The notes under the pieces were generated by a model. The model had not been told where the DNA came from. It saw only the letters and a list, made by a program, of their open reading frames with translations, and made no database searches. A DNA stretch of 64,000 nucleotides from Coniella vitis (lineage: Eukaryota; Ascomycota; Sordariomycetes; Diaporthales; Schizoparmaceae), in assembly GCA_011317545.1 (NCBI GenBank), contig WUJK01000015.1:124001-188000 (forward strand). Reading direction: 5' to 3'. Made by a program: the position numbers and the translations under genes. Numbering within the stretch: the stretch's first letter is position 1; each line of letters starts with the position of its first letter. Below, piece by piece: positions 32,976 to 44,938 of the stretch.

Positions 32976-35216
32976 ATGGCTCTCCCTTTCAGGGACATCA
33001 ACGTCCAGGTATCCTCCGACAGCTACATTTTTCGCTCTCCTTCCTCGCCCAATGCTCCCGCTCTCAGCATCGACCGTCCATCTGGAGATTTACGCCTGAG
33101 CGATGGCGCGCTCGTGGCTGGGAAGCGCGTGTCGCGAGTGACGAGCATTGCTGGCATTTTGGGAATTATCCAGCTACGACTTGGTATACACAATCCTGGG
33201 CCCAGGCTGTTCAAATATTGCCAGGACGGGCATGCTAACAAACTCGACTAGACAAGTATGTCATAGTCATCACCAAAGCTCAACCAGTTGGCCGCCTTAA
33301 AGGCCACATGGTCTACAAGATCGTCTCGACCGACATCCTGCCCATGCGTGAGCGACAAGTTCGCGATCCTGATGAGGATCGATTCCTCTTGATCCTCAAG
33401 ACTTTCATCAAGTCCGGTCCAATGTACTTCTCCTATTCGATCGACCTCACCAACAGCTTTCAACGTCAGTCGCAACATGACGACTCTGCACCGCTTTGGC
33501 TTAAAGCAGATGATCGCTTCTTTTGGAACCGCTTTGTCCAATCCGACTTGATTGACTACCGCAATATGGGCACAAGAGGTCAGCCAGGGCCGCAACCGGG
33601 CATTGACCCCTATATTCTACCAGTCATCTTTGGCATGCTCGAGATCCATCCCACCACCTTCAAGGGTACGCCTTTGACGGTCGTCCTGATAACTCGTCGG
33701 TCGCGGCACCGAGGTGGAACACGATACTTCTCTCGAGGCATTGACGAGGAGGGTCATGTTTCTAATTACAACGAAACTGAGCAAGTTGTCATTTTGAATG
33801 ACAGCGGGAGTGGCATGAGCGGCTTCACTGGTGGTAATAGCACGCAAACCTCAAAGACTGAGAACCGTGAGATGCAGATCTTGGCCTATGTCCAAACTCG
33901 TGGCAGTGTTCCTGTGTACTGGGCCGAGATCAACACCTTGTCCTACACGCCAAAGCTGCAGATCCGTGGCATCGACTCTGCCTCTCCCGCAGCTGCGGCA
34001 CACTTCACTGAGCAAGTCCGGCTATACGGCGACAATTACTTGGTCAACCTTGTCAACCAAAAGGGTCGGGAACAGCGAGTCAAGGAAGCATATGAGCAGG
34101 TGGTACAAAAGCTTCACTCGTCTCCCACAAACGCTGTCTCCGGCGACAGGGTGACGGAAGAGAAGTTCCACGTCATCGAATCTGATGCTTCCAAGCAGAT
34201 CTTTGACCGTGTGCACTACATCTACTTCGACTTCCACTCCGAAACCAAGGGGATGAAGTTGCACCGTGCACAGCTTCTCTTGGATAGGATGCAGGAGGCC
34301 CTGCTTGCGCAGCAGTACTTCCGAGCGGTTGATATGCCGGCTGGCATTGATGGACGTTTAGAAGTGAGAAACCTGCAGACGTCCGTTGTGCGCACAAACT
34401 GCATGGACTGTCTAGACCGCACAAATGTCGTACAGAGCATGTTGGCCAGATGGACTCTCGATCGCATGTTTGTCGACTTGGGTCTTATGCAGCGTGGCGT
34501 CACCTTCAAGGACGAGGATCCGGCTTTCGAATTCATGTTCCGTAACCTGTGGGCCGACAATGCTGATGTGGTCAGCAACAGCTACTCTGGTACAGGCGCC
34601 ATGAAGACGGATATGACTCGTCTAGGCATCCGCACAAAAGGCGGTGCGTTGCGAGATGGCCAGATTGCTGTCACGCGCTACATCAAGAACAATTTCTTAG
34701 ACGGCCCCCGGCAAGATGCCTTCGACCTCTTTTTGGGAGTATACCTTCCTGGCGCAGCGTCGCTGGGGCCGAGCCTTGTTTTTGCTGACCGTCGGCCGGT
34801 TCTGCTGCAATCCATTCCTTATATCTTGGCGTTTAGCGTTTTCTTCGTTCTTATGGGCCTCTTCACCAAGCGTCTTCCGGACTCGGCTGTCTTGCCGATG
34901 CGGCTATTCATCATTTTCTGGATTCTCGTTGGTATCTGGTCTGCTCGCTTCATTTTGAAGCACGGCATGCTCTATGTAAGTGCTTCACATTCTCAACCAC
35001 CCCTGCATCTTGCTGCGTCCCCGCGCTAATCATACACACCATCAGGTTAACTGGCCCAAGCTCAACCCAAGGCCTTATGTGGCTGAAGGTTATCAGGACA
35101 CAATCAGCAAGGTCAGAAAAGATCCTCTGCTCGGTCCGCTCGTAGCAAGGCACGAGCGTGGTCTCAACGCGGTGCGCTACTCCAACGCAGAGGAGGGCAA
35201 GAAGAGGATTGAGTAA
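32976..35216 (+). CDS. SAC1: Phosphoinositide phosphatase SAC1
   Basis: Three exons, 32976-33183, 33252-34975 and 35046-35216, encode 700 residues. SAC1 dephosphorylates PI4P and related lipids at the ER and Golgi. The Sac domain fills roughly residues 70-550, and the catalytic Cys-x5-Arg motif lies in RTNCMDCLDRTN, with the nucleophile at about residue 453. Two hydrophobic segments near the C-terminus (about 588-612, PYILAFSVFFVLMGLF, and about 622-643, FIIFWILVGIWSARF) match the ER-anchoring hairpin of the family. The last exon encodes VNWPKLNPRPYV and the cytosolic tail, ending GKKRIE. The length is slightly above the yeast protein. Intact. Confidence 0.93.
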
Positions 35217-36627
35217 TGTCTGTTGAGGTGTGCTACGTTTGTTAGATTATCTTGTTACACTAGGAGACCTCTCCCGTTGTGTAAAATAGATCATTGACAT
35301 CTCATTGTGGAGGTTTTCTCTTTGTTTCTGTCGTGATTATCTTCGGGTTGGTGTTTTCGGCTTCTATTACTATATTGTTCTACGGCCTTTTCATGTACTT
35401 TTGAATTGGGACGGCCAAGTTTTCTATTTCTGTTTTTGTTATTTTCACCTCTTGCTACATTATCAGTATACTCTGAATACATATGTAGGCTTGTACCTCC
35501 TTACCGTAACTCCCCATGGCTCTCAAACAAGTCCAGAAATGTCATGGACTATGTCGTGGACTGTATCAACGCTTACCAACTTCGGCGTCGTACACCGCGC
35601 TATTAGCGATATGCAAATAGGTTTCACCTGTCCATGGGCTCAAATTCACTTCAGAAGGTGTTGATTCATGGTCCGATGGACATACCTGAGGCAAGCGTCG
35701 TTTTGAGAAGGATTTACGCGTGATCACTGCTTCTTGACAAAGACCCTAGACATTCACGAGCTTTAGCCCTTCAAGTTGCAATATGTGTTGAACGGGCGAT
35801 CCGGTCACGTTGATCTCACTGGTGGGTAGGTTGGATTTTCTTTACTTTAGTACTGGCCATTTTCATACTTTAGAATGTTGTATTGTAACAGCACGCACGA
35901 AAGTTTCCCTATACTCTTCTCGGTTATGCACGGAGGGGGAAAATACATTCGCACCGCGTGTCAAAAGGACGAGTATGGCTGGAAAATTCCCGGACAAGTG
36001 CTTTACACGATACAATTTGTGCCCCGAGAGCATTCAAGACGCACATCAATCACAGGGCTGATGCAAACAAGTCGAACAACCTCGAATGCCATGCAAGATA
36101 AGAAAGTATTCTACCATCCATTCGTTTGAAGTATGAAGATTTATCGGATATGAACTTCCCTCTAACCAGCCCCTCAACGCCCAAAGACCACAACGCACCC
36201 CCCCCCCCCACCAAACTTGGCAGGATATGTATGAATTACCATATTAGACCTTATACCTTTCGAGCCAAAGCTGCATAAACAAAGCGGAGGAAGAAATGTT
36301 GATAAAATTAAGATCTTGCACGGGTATCAAGGCAGGCGAAAAGTTTCCCGTTTCAGCGGGGAATTAGAAAGAACAAGAACTAGAAAAGAGAAACTGCTAC
36401 CCATGCCCAGATCTGCTTTGCTCCGGCGTCACTGACACTGAGTGGGGAAAGAGCAACAAGAAAAGAAGAGAAGCTCAGACAAAGGGAAGAAGCGAAGTAC
36501 AGACTCCAGAGGCTATGCCAGGTGGGAAATTGAAGTAGGAAGAAGGCACGCACACACCAGACACGCACAGCAGAATTGTCAACAACAGGAAGGGAACCAA
36601 AAACCCAATACGTGTTTCCCTGCTGCT
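35217..36627. other. Convergent intergenic region
   Basis: A 1.4-kb interval between the 3' ends of SAC1 and the 1277-residue gene. It contains a run of 12 C at about 36198-36209 and no supported gene. Confidence 0.5.
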
Positions 36628-39600
36628 TTACAGCCAAAGCAACCACCGCACACTCCTCACAAAACCCTTTCCAACGCCTAGGAAGATGCGCGCAATCATG
36701 ACGATAAACCACACGTACCACATGAACCCGACCAGCACCCATTCGAGAGCCAGCCACCCCGCGCGCCTAGCCCAGCGGAACCGTCTGCGCCGTCGTCGAG
36801 AGAGCTTATCAATGACGTCGACAACAGTCTTAACTTTGAGCCTCTGTCCATCGACCAAGTCTCCACCGACCTCGTCCGCTTCTTCGGCAGCAGTACGTGT
36901 CATTGAGCTGAGATCGAGCTGGATGCGGGCGCGGAGAGATTCAATGCGGCCTTCGATGAGCTCGGCCCGGGTATGATGCGAGAAAGCCTCGACCTCGGCT
37001 TGCCAGTGTTCACGTGAAGAGTAGAGGGCGGTGCGGAGGAGATCGGCCGTCACGGGAAAGAGCTCGGCTTGGCAGACTGGCTGGGCGAGGATTTTCTGGC
37101 GTTCGTCTTCAGGTGCCAGAGAGGTGATCTCGGGCCAAGACAGCTTTCTACCCAGAGCTTCAAGGACGCCATTGTGTTCGTTGAGTGTATCTGGAGCCAA
37201 ATGAGAAGCTTCATGGGCTCGCCGTGAAATTTCCATGGCCATGACACCAGAGCTGAGGACCATAGCCCGAAGTCGGGCCACCTCTCGTTTCGAAACAAGA
37301 ACGTTTTCAGTTGAGATGTCTTTATCAGCCACGGAGAAGTGACGACTGCTCCTGATGCTTGCTGCTGATACGCTGCGAGAAGTGCGTGGACGTATGATCA
37401 GCTTTGAGTGTGTTTTTTCAACTCTGACATCCTCGTCGATCCTGTCCATACGGGTTTCGGTATCCGATAGATCCGCACTTTGGCCTTTGCTCACGTCTGA
37501 AGTATCCGAAGCGGCCGATATATCAATGCGCGGTGGCTTAAGGAGCTCGAAGCGAGTAGACCGGCTGCCAGTGATTTTTGACAGGGGTGTAGAAAGAGAG
37601 CCATTGCGACTATGACTTTTTCGAGACTCCCCTGAAGGCACAAAGGGTGGCATGACATCCAAGTAATGCTTTTCTTGTTTTAGGTGGCTCCGCCTCTGCT
37701 TTAGGGAAGTCGCGGGAGAAAGTGAACGAGAGTGTGTTTTCCTCGACCTGCCTCGACCTTCGTCATCGGATTCTCCAGACAGCGAGGTAGAGGAGTAAGA
37801 ATCCTCCCCTTCTGATTCTTTTTTCCACAGCAGCTCGCTCATTTTGGAAACCCCAGATCTCAGGACGCTGTCAATCCTAGGTCCTTTGAACAGGTTCCGA
37901 AGCCCGGAATCACCTATTCGCACGCTGTTGGATTTTCGATGAGATTTGTGGCTCTCTCCTGTGGTTCGCGTGCTGAGCCTAACATCTGGTCCTATTGAGC
38001 TGGTCCTGGAATGTGATAGTGGCTTTTCGAATAGCAAAGGAGGACCTGGTACTTTCGAAGTTGACTTAATGACACCGTCTGGGTTGCTCCCTTTCTCGGT
38101 CGACAACACTTCAGGCGGACGCTCATTAAGCCTCTCTCGACTGCGGTCTCGGAAAATGTTCTTCATCCTAGAAATTGGATTTCTTGTAGGTGATCCAGCT
38201 CTGCTAGATGGTGGCGATACTTCAGCACCAAGACCAGGACTGAAGTAATTGTCGCGGACTAAAGACCCATATTCCGGCGAGTTTGGTGCAGAGGATTCTG
38301 ATGTGATGGACATTCTCCGTCCACGCTGGAAGGAGGGGACCTCCAGACTCTCTCGACCACCACGCTGCGGAGAGCCTGCCGCAGAGCTTAGAATATGTTT
38401 CTTATCGTCCACATCGCTGTTGTCAACACGAGAGTCCCCGCGACTGTGTTGACGGGTGACGGGAGCTGAATCCAAACCCGCCGAGGGGGTTTGGCCGCTG
38501 AGATCTGATGGTCGAGTCTTGAATAGTTTGATCTCTTGATCTTGCAGCAGCTTGGCCTCACTTATCTCGGCCTCTTTGGCTTCCCGTGCCATCATTTCCA
38601 TAAGCTGTCTCTCGAGTATGTCCCTCTCGACGTCTCCGGACATACTTTTTCTGCTGCGATCATGGCTGTCGGAGTCTGAAGAGCTCAATGTAGAAGCGCT
38701 GCGGTGACGGACATGACTGTAACCCTTGTCACCAGGCGCTGCATGATATCGATGAAAGCCGCGAATCTCTTGTAACTTTTGACGAGCTTTCTCCTTGGTG
38801 CTACTCAAAACATTATCATTATCCACTCTATGACTCTTCAAATCAGCAAAAGCCTTCCCAGATATTTGATCAACCTCATTGGTTTGCTGAAGGGATGAGG
38901 GAGCGAACGGAAGCGCAGGCGACGCATCATTGGTAGCTCGAGATAGAGGTCGATAAAGTTCAGAGTCTTGGGGAAATACGCGACGCCAGTTTCTGTCTTC
39001 AACTAGTCTTTTGTGGTCATCTTGCTCCAGCCAATACACATCAGCTAGCATATCCGCAGGCTCAATCGTCCAGTCGTTGCGGGGCCGTTTTGGTTTGACC
39101 ACTGGGGCTGTAGACCGCGGCATGTGCGTCGATGGTGATGTATCCATGGAGAATACATCTGCACCGGAGAAGGGCGGGAGGGCTGAACTGCCTGGTGTCC
39201 GGCTTTGACGAGTGGCAACCCATTTGGCGACATCGTCGACCCAGTCTGTGACCCGGTTCACGTCCCCAAAACCTTGACTTTCACCATCTATGGCCTTTCT
39301 TTCTCGTGCTCTGACTTTGCGGTTCCTGATGTACTGCAAAGGGTTATAAGGACGGCCAATCTGCCCCGTTGCGTTGACAGTATCCAAGCTCATAGGCATG
39401 GAAGGTGAGAGCTCGCTAGTGGGCACCTTGGAAAGCGAATTCGGCTTCAGAGGCGGTAGCAGCTCGGAAACGCGGCGATACTGAGCCAATAATTCCATAT
39501 AATCTTTTGCCTTTTGCGCCCTGGCCCAAGTCGAGTTTGAGAAGTTGTACCGGTAGCTGCTCTCAGGTATTATGGGCTCAAAGGCGGGCTGGAGAGGAGC

Positions 39601-40461
39601 AGTCGGCCTTCCACTGCTAGAGACTACTCTCCGGCCGCTTCCTTGGTCTTGCCCTTGCTCATTCGTTTTGGATACCCTTCTCTGCTGCTCCAGCTGGTGC
39701 CTCAAGGTGCCAGCCACAGTATTATCGGTCGGCAGAGGAGCTAGTCTAGGAGGTTTCGGTTGTGACATGACCCTCCTCTGCGCTAGACGTCTTCCTTCAC
39801 TTAGATTGAGCGCCATGCTCACAATCTGGGTCGAGTCCAGGTCGACAGAGGAGGGTGACGAGTGTGATGAAGGCATACCGGGGCTGACATGGAGTAAGTC
39901 ATTGGATCTTCTTCCCAAGCCAGGTTCACTAGGGGGAGTGCCCGGTGGCAAGCTGATTGGGGTATTATGATCGCCCTGGAAATTCGGTGGCAGTGCCGAA
40001 TCGCCAGACCCTGTGTGGTTTGAAGCCCGCATATGTTCATGACTGCGCCTTGTCGTAGTTGCCGCCTTGGCCCCCTCCCTCATTCGCCGGCTCTTGCTCT
40101 TGCGGGTCCGCAGATCGTCGGCAGCTGGATCGCTAAAAGGGTCGACCAAGAGGAATGCACTGGCCGGCTTGTGTCTATGTGTGAATTTCTGTTGAGCACG
40201 ACTGGACCTGTGGTCTTTTGTGAACCGTTCGTCTGGCGCTGCGTCGGGACGTGGGTCGTCTTGGGATGGTCGCTGCGCCAGGGTCGCGTCGGCCGTCCAG
40301 GTGCTGTTCATCAAACTGCCTGAGCGGCTCGAGTCGCGGTTTTTGAGGGTGTTGGCGGCATCATGTCGAACTCTGTCTGGGGAAGGAGACGGCGAGGGTC
40401 GGCCATGACGGGGAGCCCGTAACAGGTCGTTCTGTCGGTGGCCGGTATCGGGGTCCGTCAT
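36628..40461 (-). CDS. Large conserved fungal protein, disordered with hydrophobic C-terminus, function unknown
   Basis: A single exon of 1277 residues starts at the ATG at 40461 (MTDPDTGHRQND); a longer open frame upstream uses no better start. Most of the protein is Ser-, Arg- and Pro-rich and apparently unfolded, with many SP and TP sites. A short charged helical segment lies near residues 625-650 (LERQLMEMMAREAKEAEISE). The C-terminal 200 residues look folded: ARLRAMVLSSGVMAMEISRR, LGRKLSWPEITSLAPEDERQ and a helical stretch follow, then a basic cluster (SRRRRRRFRWARR) and a 45-residue hydrophobic end (ALEWVLVGFMWYVWFIVMIA) that should enter a membrane. I do not recognise a characterised family. 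A tail-anchored scaffold is a reasonable guess. Confidence 0.7.
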   Translation of the reverse strand: MTDPDTGHRQNDLLRAPRHGRPSPSPSPDRVRHDAANTLKNRDSSRSGSLMNSTWTADATLAQRPSQDDPRPDAAPDERFTKDHRSSRAQQKFTHRHKPASAFLLVDPFSDPAADDLRTRKSKSRRMREGAKAATTTRRSHEHMRASNHTGSGDSALPPNFQGDHNTPISLPPGTPPSEPGLGRRSNDLLHVSPGMPSSHSSPSSVDLDSTQIVSMALNLSEGRRLAQRRVMSQPKPPRLAPLPTDNTVAGTLRHQLEQQRRVSKTNEQGQDQGSGRRVVSSSGRPTAPLQPAFEPIIPESSYRYNFSNSTWARAQKAKDYMELLAQYRRVSELLPPLKPNSLSKVPTSELSPSMPMSLDTVNATGQIGRPYNPLQYIRNRKVRARERKAIDGESQGFGDVNRVTDWVDDVAKWVATRQSRTPGSSALPPFSGADVFSMDTSPSTHMPRSTAPVVKPKRPRNDWTIEPADMLADVYWLEQDDHKRLVEDRNWRRVFPQDSELYRPLSRATNDASPALPFAPSSLQQTNEVDQISGKAFADLKSHRVDNDNVLSSTKEKARQKLQEIRGFHRYHAAPGDKGYSHVRHRSASTLSSSDSDSHDRSRKSMSGDVERDILERQLMEMMAREAKEAEISEAKLLQDQEIKLFKTRPSDLSGQTPSAGLDSAPVTRQHSRGDSRVDNSDVDDKKHILSSAAGSPQRGGRESLEVPSFQRGRRMSITSESSAPNSPEYGSLVRDNYFSPGLGAEVSPPSSRAGSPTRNPISRMKNIFRDRSRERLNERPPEVLSTEKGSNPDGVIKSTSKVPGPPLLFEKPLSHSRTSSIGPDVRLSTRTTGESHKSHRKSNSVRIGDSGLRNLFKGPRIDSVLRSGVSKMSELLWKKESEGEDSYSSTSLSGESDDEGRGRSRKTHSRSLSPATSLKQRRSHLKQEKHYLDVMPPFVPSGESRKSHSRNGSLSTPLSKITGSRSTRFELLKPPRIDISAASDTSDVSKGQSADLSDTETRMDRIDEDVRVEKTHSKLIIRPRTSRSVSAASIRSSRHFSVADKDISTENVLVSKREVARLRAMVLSSGVMAMEISRRAHEASHLAPDTLNEHNGVLEALGRKLSWPEITSLAPEDERQKILAQPVCQAELFPVTADLLRTALYSSREHWQAEVEAFSHHTRAELIEGRIESLRARIQLDLSSMTRTAAEEADEVGGDLVDGQRLKVKTVVDVIDKLSRRRRRRFRWARRAGWLALEWVLVGFMWYVWFIVMIARIFLGVGKGFVRSVRWLLWL

Positions 40462-42674
40462 CGCGAGCTTTTCACATGCCACGAGAACGGGGGTGGGCAG
40501 CAAGAGAATGCTCTAGAGGAAGTGAAGAGGCAGCGTGTAAGACATCTTGTGCTACCGCGCTGGATGCTTCTAGCCGTCCGTTTGCCCGCAGCTTCTTGGC
40601 GCGTTGAAGGTGCTGCAGCGGTGACGGAAATGCCAGCGACAACAACGACGACGACGACGATGACTATGACGACGAAAACGGCGAGGGTTACAGGGCTACA
40701 CAATGATGGCACTGACGAGCGAGGCTGATTGTATGAGGATGGCGTCACGGATGGCGTTGGCGTCGCCGGCGGCAAGTCTCGGTGGTTTGATTTGTCGGCC
40801 GGCGCACGTGTCTGCAGAAGGGTGGCTGGGCGCAAGGGATCGACTCGAGCTCGGGGAAGCGGTGCTAAAGAGCTCCAGGTCAGCAGCAGAAACAAGAGGA
40901 TGACGACAAAGAGGAGGATAAGAAGGTTGGCGGTTGTTGCCAGAGCCAAAAGGGGCGTGGCTAGTGATGATTTGAGGTGGGGGGAATGGGGCCGTTTCTG
41001 GGTCTAGCTGCAGCGAGCATCCTCCCAAGACTGGAGATTTACAGGGCGTGCTCGCAGCGTTTCGTCAGGGTCCAGCCTGGCCACCAGTGCTAAACATGGG
41101 ACTGGCGCGCTGGTGCCATGTGTCGTCTCTTTAGGCTCTCGGCAGTGGTTGCCGCGAGTCCCCACTTGGGGGCCCCGTCTGCCTCTGAGCCATAAGCAGA
41201 CAGGCTCCCGGAATGCCCTACTGTAAATACTGCCCCGACTGTAAATACCTACGTAGGTAAACTCGATGGTGCTTGGGGTTTGGAGGATTGTTTGGGACTT
41301 GGTGCAGGCAGCTACATTTGTCCAGAAATTTTCAGCACCGAACAATATCTACCACCTCTCTGCGCCAATCTGCCCGAACAACCCGACCTCCTTTCTCCTC
41401 TGGTCAGTCAGTCCAATGCCACCGCAGCTTTCAATGTCTGATAAGATGCTAACCATCAGCTAAATCTCGCTCTCTATACTTTGCCCCGGCTGCCCCCATT
41501 TCTTCTCCAACAAATACACCAAAAAGGCACGTCACCGTCAGGCCAAGGCCGGTGATTGATCGAAGTCTCTCTAGGCGGCACCATGTTGGTTGACTTCTCG
41601 AACTGAGAGCGCGACGAGTCTCGCCGGTTGATTGACTTGGTGTCAAGCACCACGCGCAATGTTGACCAGCGAGAAGCAACCTAGTGAGACTACAACAAAC
41701 GCTTAGTGCGACCAGCACATACGCTGCGTTGACTGGCGTACCCACTACGGCAGGTGACACCATCTCGGACACGCCAGAATCTGACATGGCTAGCGCGTAC
41801 AAACATTGTACTGACATGCTGACCGATGCGCACAGTTCACTGACGAGATGGAGATGCAGGTTACGTTACTCAGTCGTCATCAACTTCCGACCATTCGTAT
41901 AGGATACCGAACTTGGACTCACGGATCCGGTAATCTCGCACGAACAAGACCTACACAGCGGTTGCCCTTGAGCTGAGTGCGCACATGTACTGGTCAGCAG
42001 AAGCCGACATCTCTCAGGATCTTGGTAATGCAATGGGAAACCACCACAAGAGGTTCGCACCAACACTCGATGACTAAGAATACCCACGCTAACGGGCGGT
42101 CAGGCCAGCTCAACGATCTCGCCACGCCTGCTGCCCTTGCGCAGACTCTCGTCAGCTCCCGTTCGCTTGCTGGAATATGGGTACAGGTCCGCGCAGCTGA
42201 AAAGACGACACGCGAGCCCAGAACAAGAAGACTCGTTGAATAATCGCATCGAGGCCAGAGGCTGCTCAGCAACGTACCTTACTTTACATGACATCTGATA
42301 GGTCTTCATGGGCCGCGCCGACGTTGGTGGTGCAGATCCGGTTTTCTGACTGCATCTTCAATCCACCCATGAGCACCCCGCAGCATGTGCACTGCGCAGC
42401 CACAATTGCAAAGTCGAGAGAGTCTGATCAGCAATGCTTGACGACACATCCCGCAGCACAACAGCGGAGCAGTGGCCGCGTCAGCCAGTATCCTCCGGCC
42501 TGACCATGACTTACCATAACTGCCATAGTGCTTCTGAGTGTCAGTGGGCGAAGAAGATATCAAACTCGTACCGCCGACGCCTATTAGCAGGAGCGGGCAA
42601 AAAGAAGGGAAAGACCTGACTGAAAGGCCGTCCAAAAGCAGCTCGGAAGTAGTTCTACATACTTGTTCCATGTA

Positions 42675-42698
42675 CGCAGTACATTACAATGTACTGCG
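42675..42698. repeat. Perfect inverted repeat, 11-bp arms and 2-base spacer
   Basis: The arms CGCAGTACATT and AATGTACTGCG flank the dinucleotide AC. The GTAC core is shared with the repeats near 43.6 and 44.3 kb. Confidence 0.9.
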
Positions 42699-44270
42699 CG
42701 ATCATGAGGGATGAGGGTGAGGTCTGAACTCCACTCAAAGGGCCCCTGCCAAGCCCACACCGCGGCAGCCACACCGACATGCAGCTGTGCGCTCCTTGGC
42801 ATGGATGAAGATTGGGAACCACGGCGGAAAGAATGAAGACCGAAGGAAGCAAAGAACGAAACCGCGATCCGATACCACCGAGCAGATTCACGTTTTGGGA
42901 GAAGCTTTGTTTGATGGTCAAGATGTTCCGCCAAGCCCATTTTGCCCCCTGACTAGCCAATGAAGCTGCGGCACTGTCTCTCTCGAGCCCACGCACAAGG
43001 GCTTGGCATGCAGAGATTGGAATCAGCAAGCGAAGCCCCAAGACAGCTGAGGCTTATAATACAAGCACATAGTATTGGCCCGGCGGTTCTCGAGCAGAGC
43101 CAATGCTACGCTCCATCTTTTTGCCCCTCGACGTCTTGCAGACGACTTCTTGTTGTGCGGCAGGCTCTCCAAATGCTTGACGCACACCTGAACTGACAAC
43201 GAAACTTAGTGCTTCTACATGCCATGACGCAGCGTGTCGGGCTGTTGCACGCCCATGAGCACTGGCTGTTGGACTCACAAAATCAAGCATAACAATCGTG
43301 GAATGGAGTGCGAGCAAACCACATTATGGGGCGTCCGCTGGCCTCCCTGGCCGTTGTGGGGAACACCACTGGCGAGCAGCCGAAAATTTATTTTGTGGCT
43401 CGCTAGGCATGCTCCTCTACGCTCTCGCTGTCTCAAAGGGAAAAAGCAGAGTTGCAACAGCTCCATGCTCAATACTCCCTTCAACGGAGGCGAGCCAACA
43501 CTGGGATCGGTTCTTTTCTCAGTGTACACTACTATGTACTTGAACAATCCAATGGCATTGGTCAGGGTGAGTTTCTCCAGGACCCATACCTGAATAAGTG
43601 GCCTTACCTACTATGTATATGCAAATATGGTGGTACTATGTACACATAGTATACGGCGACGGGATCGCAACTATACGCTAACCATCACTTGTTTCCCCCT
43701 TCATCACTTATCTTCTAGTACGTTGCTGCACTCAGATCCGCCAATCATGACCGTACTTGCATCATATTGTTGGAACGCATCGATTGCCGGTCCCACGGCC
43801 TGTTGTTATGCTCAAACGCTTCTTAGTACCCTTGAGGCCGTGATCTGTGCTACCGCTCGCTTGCATCGCGGTGGCAACGTGTCAGCTGGTTGCTCCTTAC
43901 ACGTATTGAGTTGAGTTGTTATATAGTAGTCCCTTAGCAGCGCACACCATCTAAATCGGGCTCAACAGCACAGAGAGAGGCCGCCGTGATCCTGTGTCCT
44001 GCTTGTACACTGCCAAGCGCGCAGTGGTCAGCTAGTGATGTGATCCCCGCCGGCGGTACGAACAGCACGATACCACGAGACGCTGCGTGGCGCATGAGAA
44101 ACGCATGAGGGCCGTGTCACGACCTCGGTACTAGCTAAACAGGCGCGCTGCTACCGAACAAGCGACGGTGAGGCTATTCCGACTGCGGCCTTTGAGTTGT
44201 TAAGGGCCCACTTCTCCATGTCCTGGAGTACACGGCCAGTTAGCCAACTACTGCGTTTTGAAGTTGCCCA

Positions 44271-44295
44271 TATGTACTATGTATCATAGTACATA
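44271..44295. repeat. Perfect hairpin, 11-bp arms and 3-base loop
   Basis: The arms TATGTACTATG and CATAGTACATA are exact reverse complements separated by TAT. It is one of several GTAC-centred inverted repeats in the interval. Confidence 0.9.
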
Positions 44296-44938
44296 GTAGT
44301 GGCCCGGCACAGCTCGGTACATGGTACGAAAGCCAGGGATGTGCGCGTTGAGAGTGAGAGGTTAGAGCCGGAAACTTCCAAGGTTGTTGTGCGGGTGGAT
44401 CATAGTACTAGTATGTAGGTCTACTATGTACTATGTATCCTGATCCTCCCGCCAACAACCCCCCTCCCACTTGGAACCTGCCACTGGTAAGGAGACACAT
44501 GTAGTCCATGTGAGGCCCAGAGAGGACGTGCTACTGGATGAGAGAATAGGGCCTATCAACATGCATCCTTTCCTATACATAGTATTGCGACGTACTATGT
44601 AGTGTCATAGTATAGGATCCTCGGTGGATCCCTTTGTGCATCTTGTGCCAAGCCATGCTGCCCAGATGCATGAGAGCTTCTCCGAGATTTGCTCGGACAA
44701 GTCGGCGGAAAGCAGCATGGCAGAGACGGGGGGCTTCAAAAAGATGGTGGCTCTGAGAGGCAAAAAGAGATATATACCAGCGATCGTTTCCAATGGCTCT
44801 GGCAGTGAATCCGGTGTTTGCGCTTCCCCTGGTGAGTCCGCAAGCCAACGCTCTGACAAGTCCTCGTCTTCAGTTATACTTGGTCAGCGCCTTAAGGCTA
44901 CGTGCTTGACGGCGGAGAATTGAGCATACACAACAGCC

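Larger units (their letters stand above)
40462..44938. other. Gene-free interval of 4.5 kb with several perfect inverted repeats
   Basis: The interval lies between divergent genes but is far longer than any other promoter region here. Open frames are short and overlap on both strands without domains. It carries a 14-bp palindrome TACCTACGTAGGTA (41246-41259), an 11-bp-arm inverted repeat at 42675-42698, another with 8-bp arms at 43634-43651 and a hairpin with 11-bp arms at 44271-44295. The word TACTATGTA or its complement recurs at least six times between 43.5 and 44.6 kb. Base composition is not RIP-like. Confidence 0.5.

Noticed and set aside
40458..40949. 163-codon minus-strand frame with long Val/Ile runs, membrane-like
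   Set aside because: The hydrophobic run comes from a GAC/GAT-type simple repeat read antisense, and there is no support beyond openness; it lies in the leader of the 1277-residue gene.
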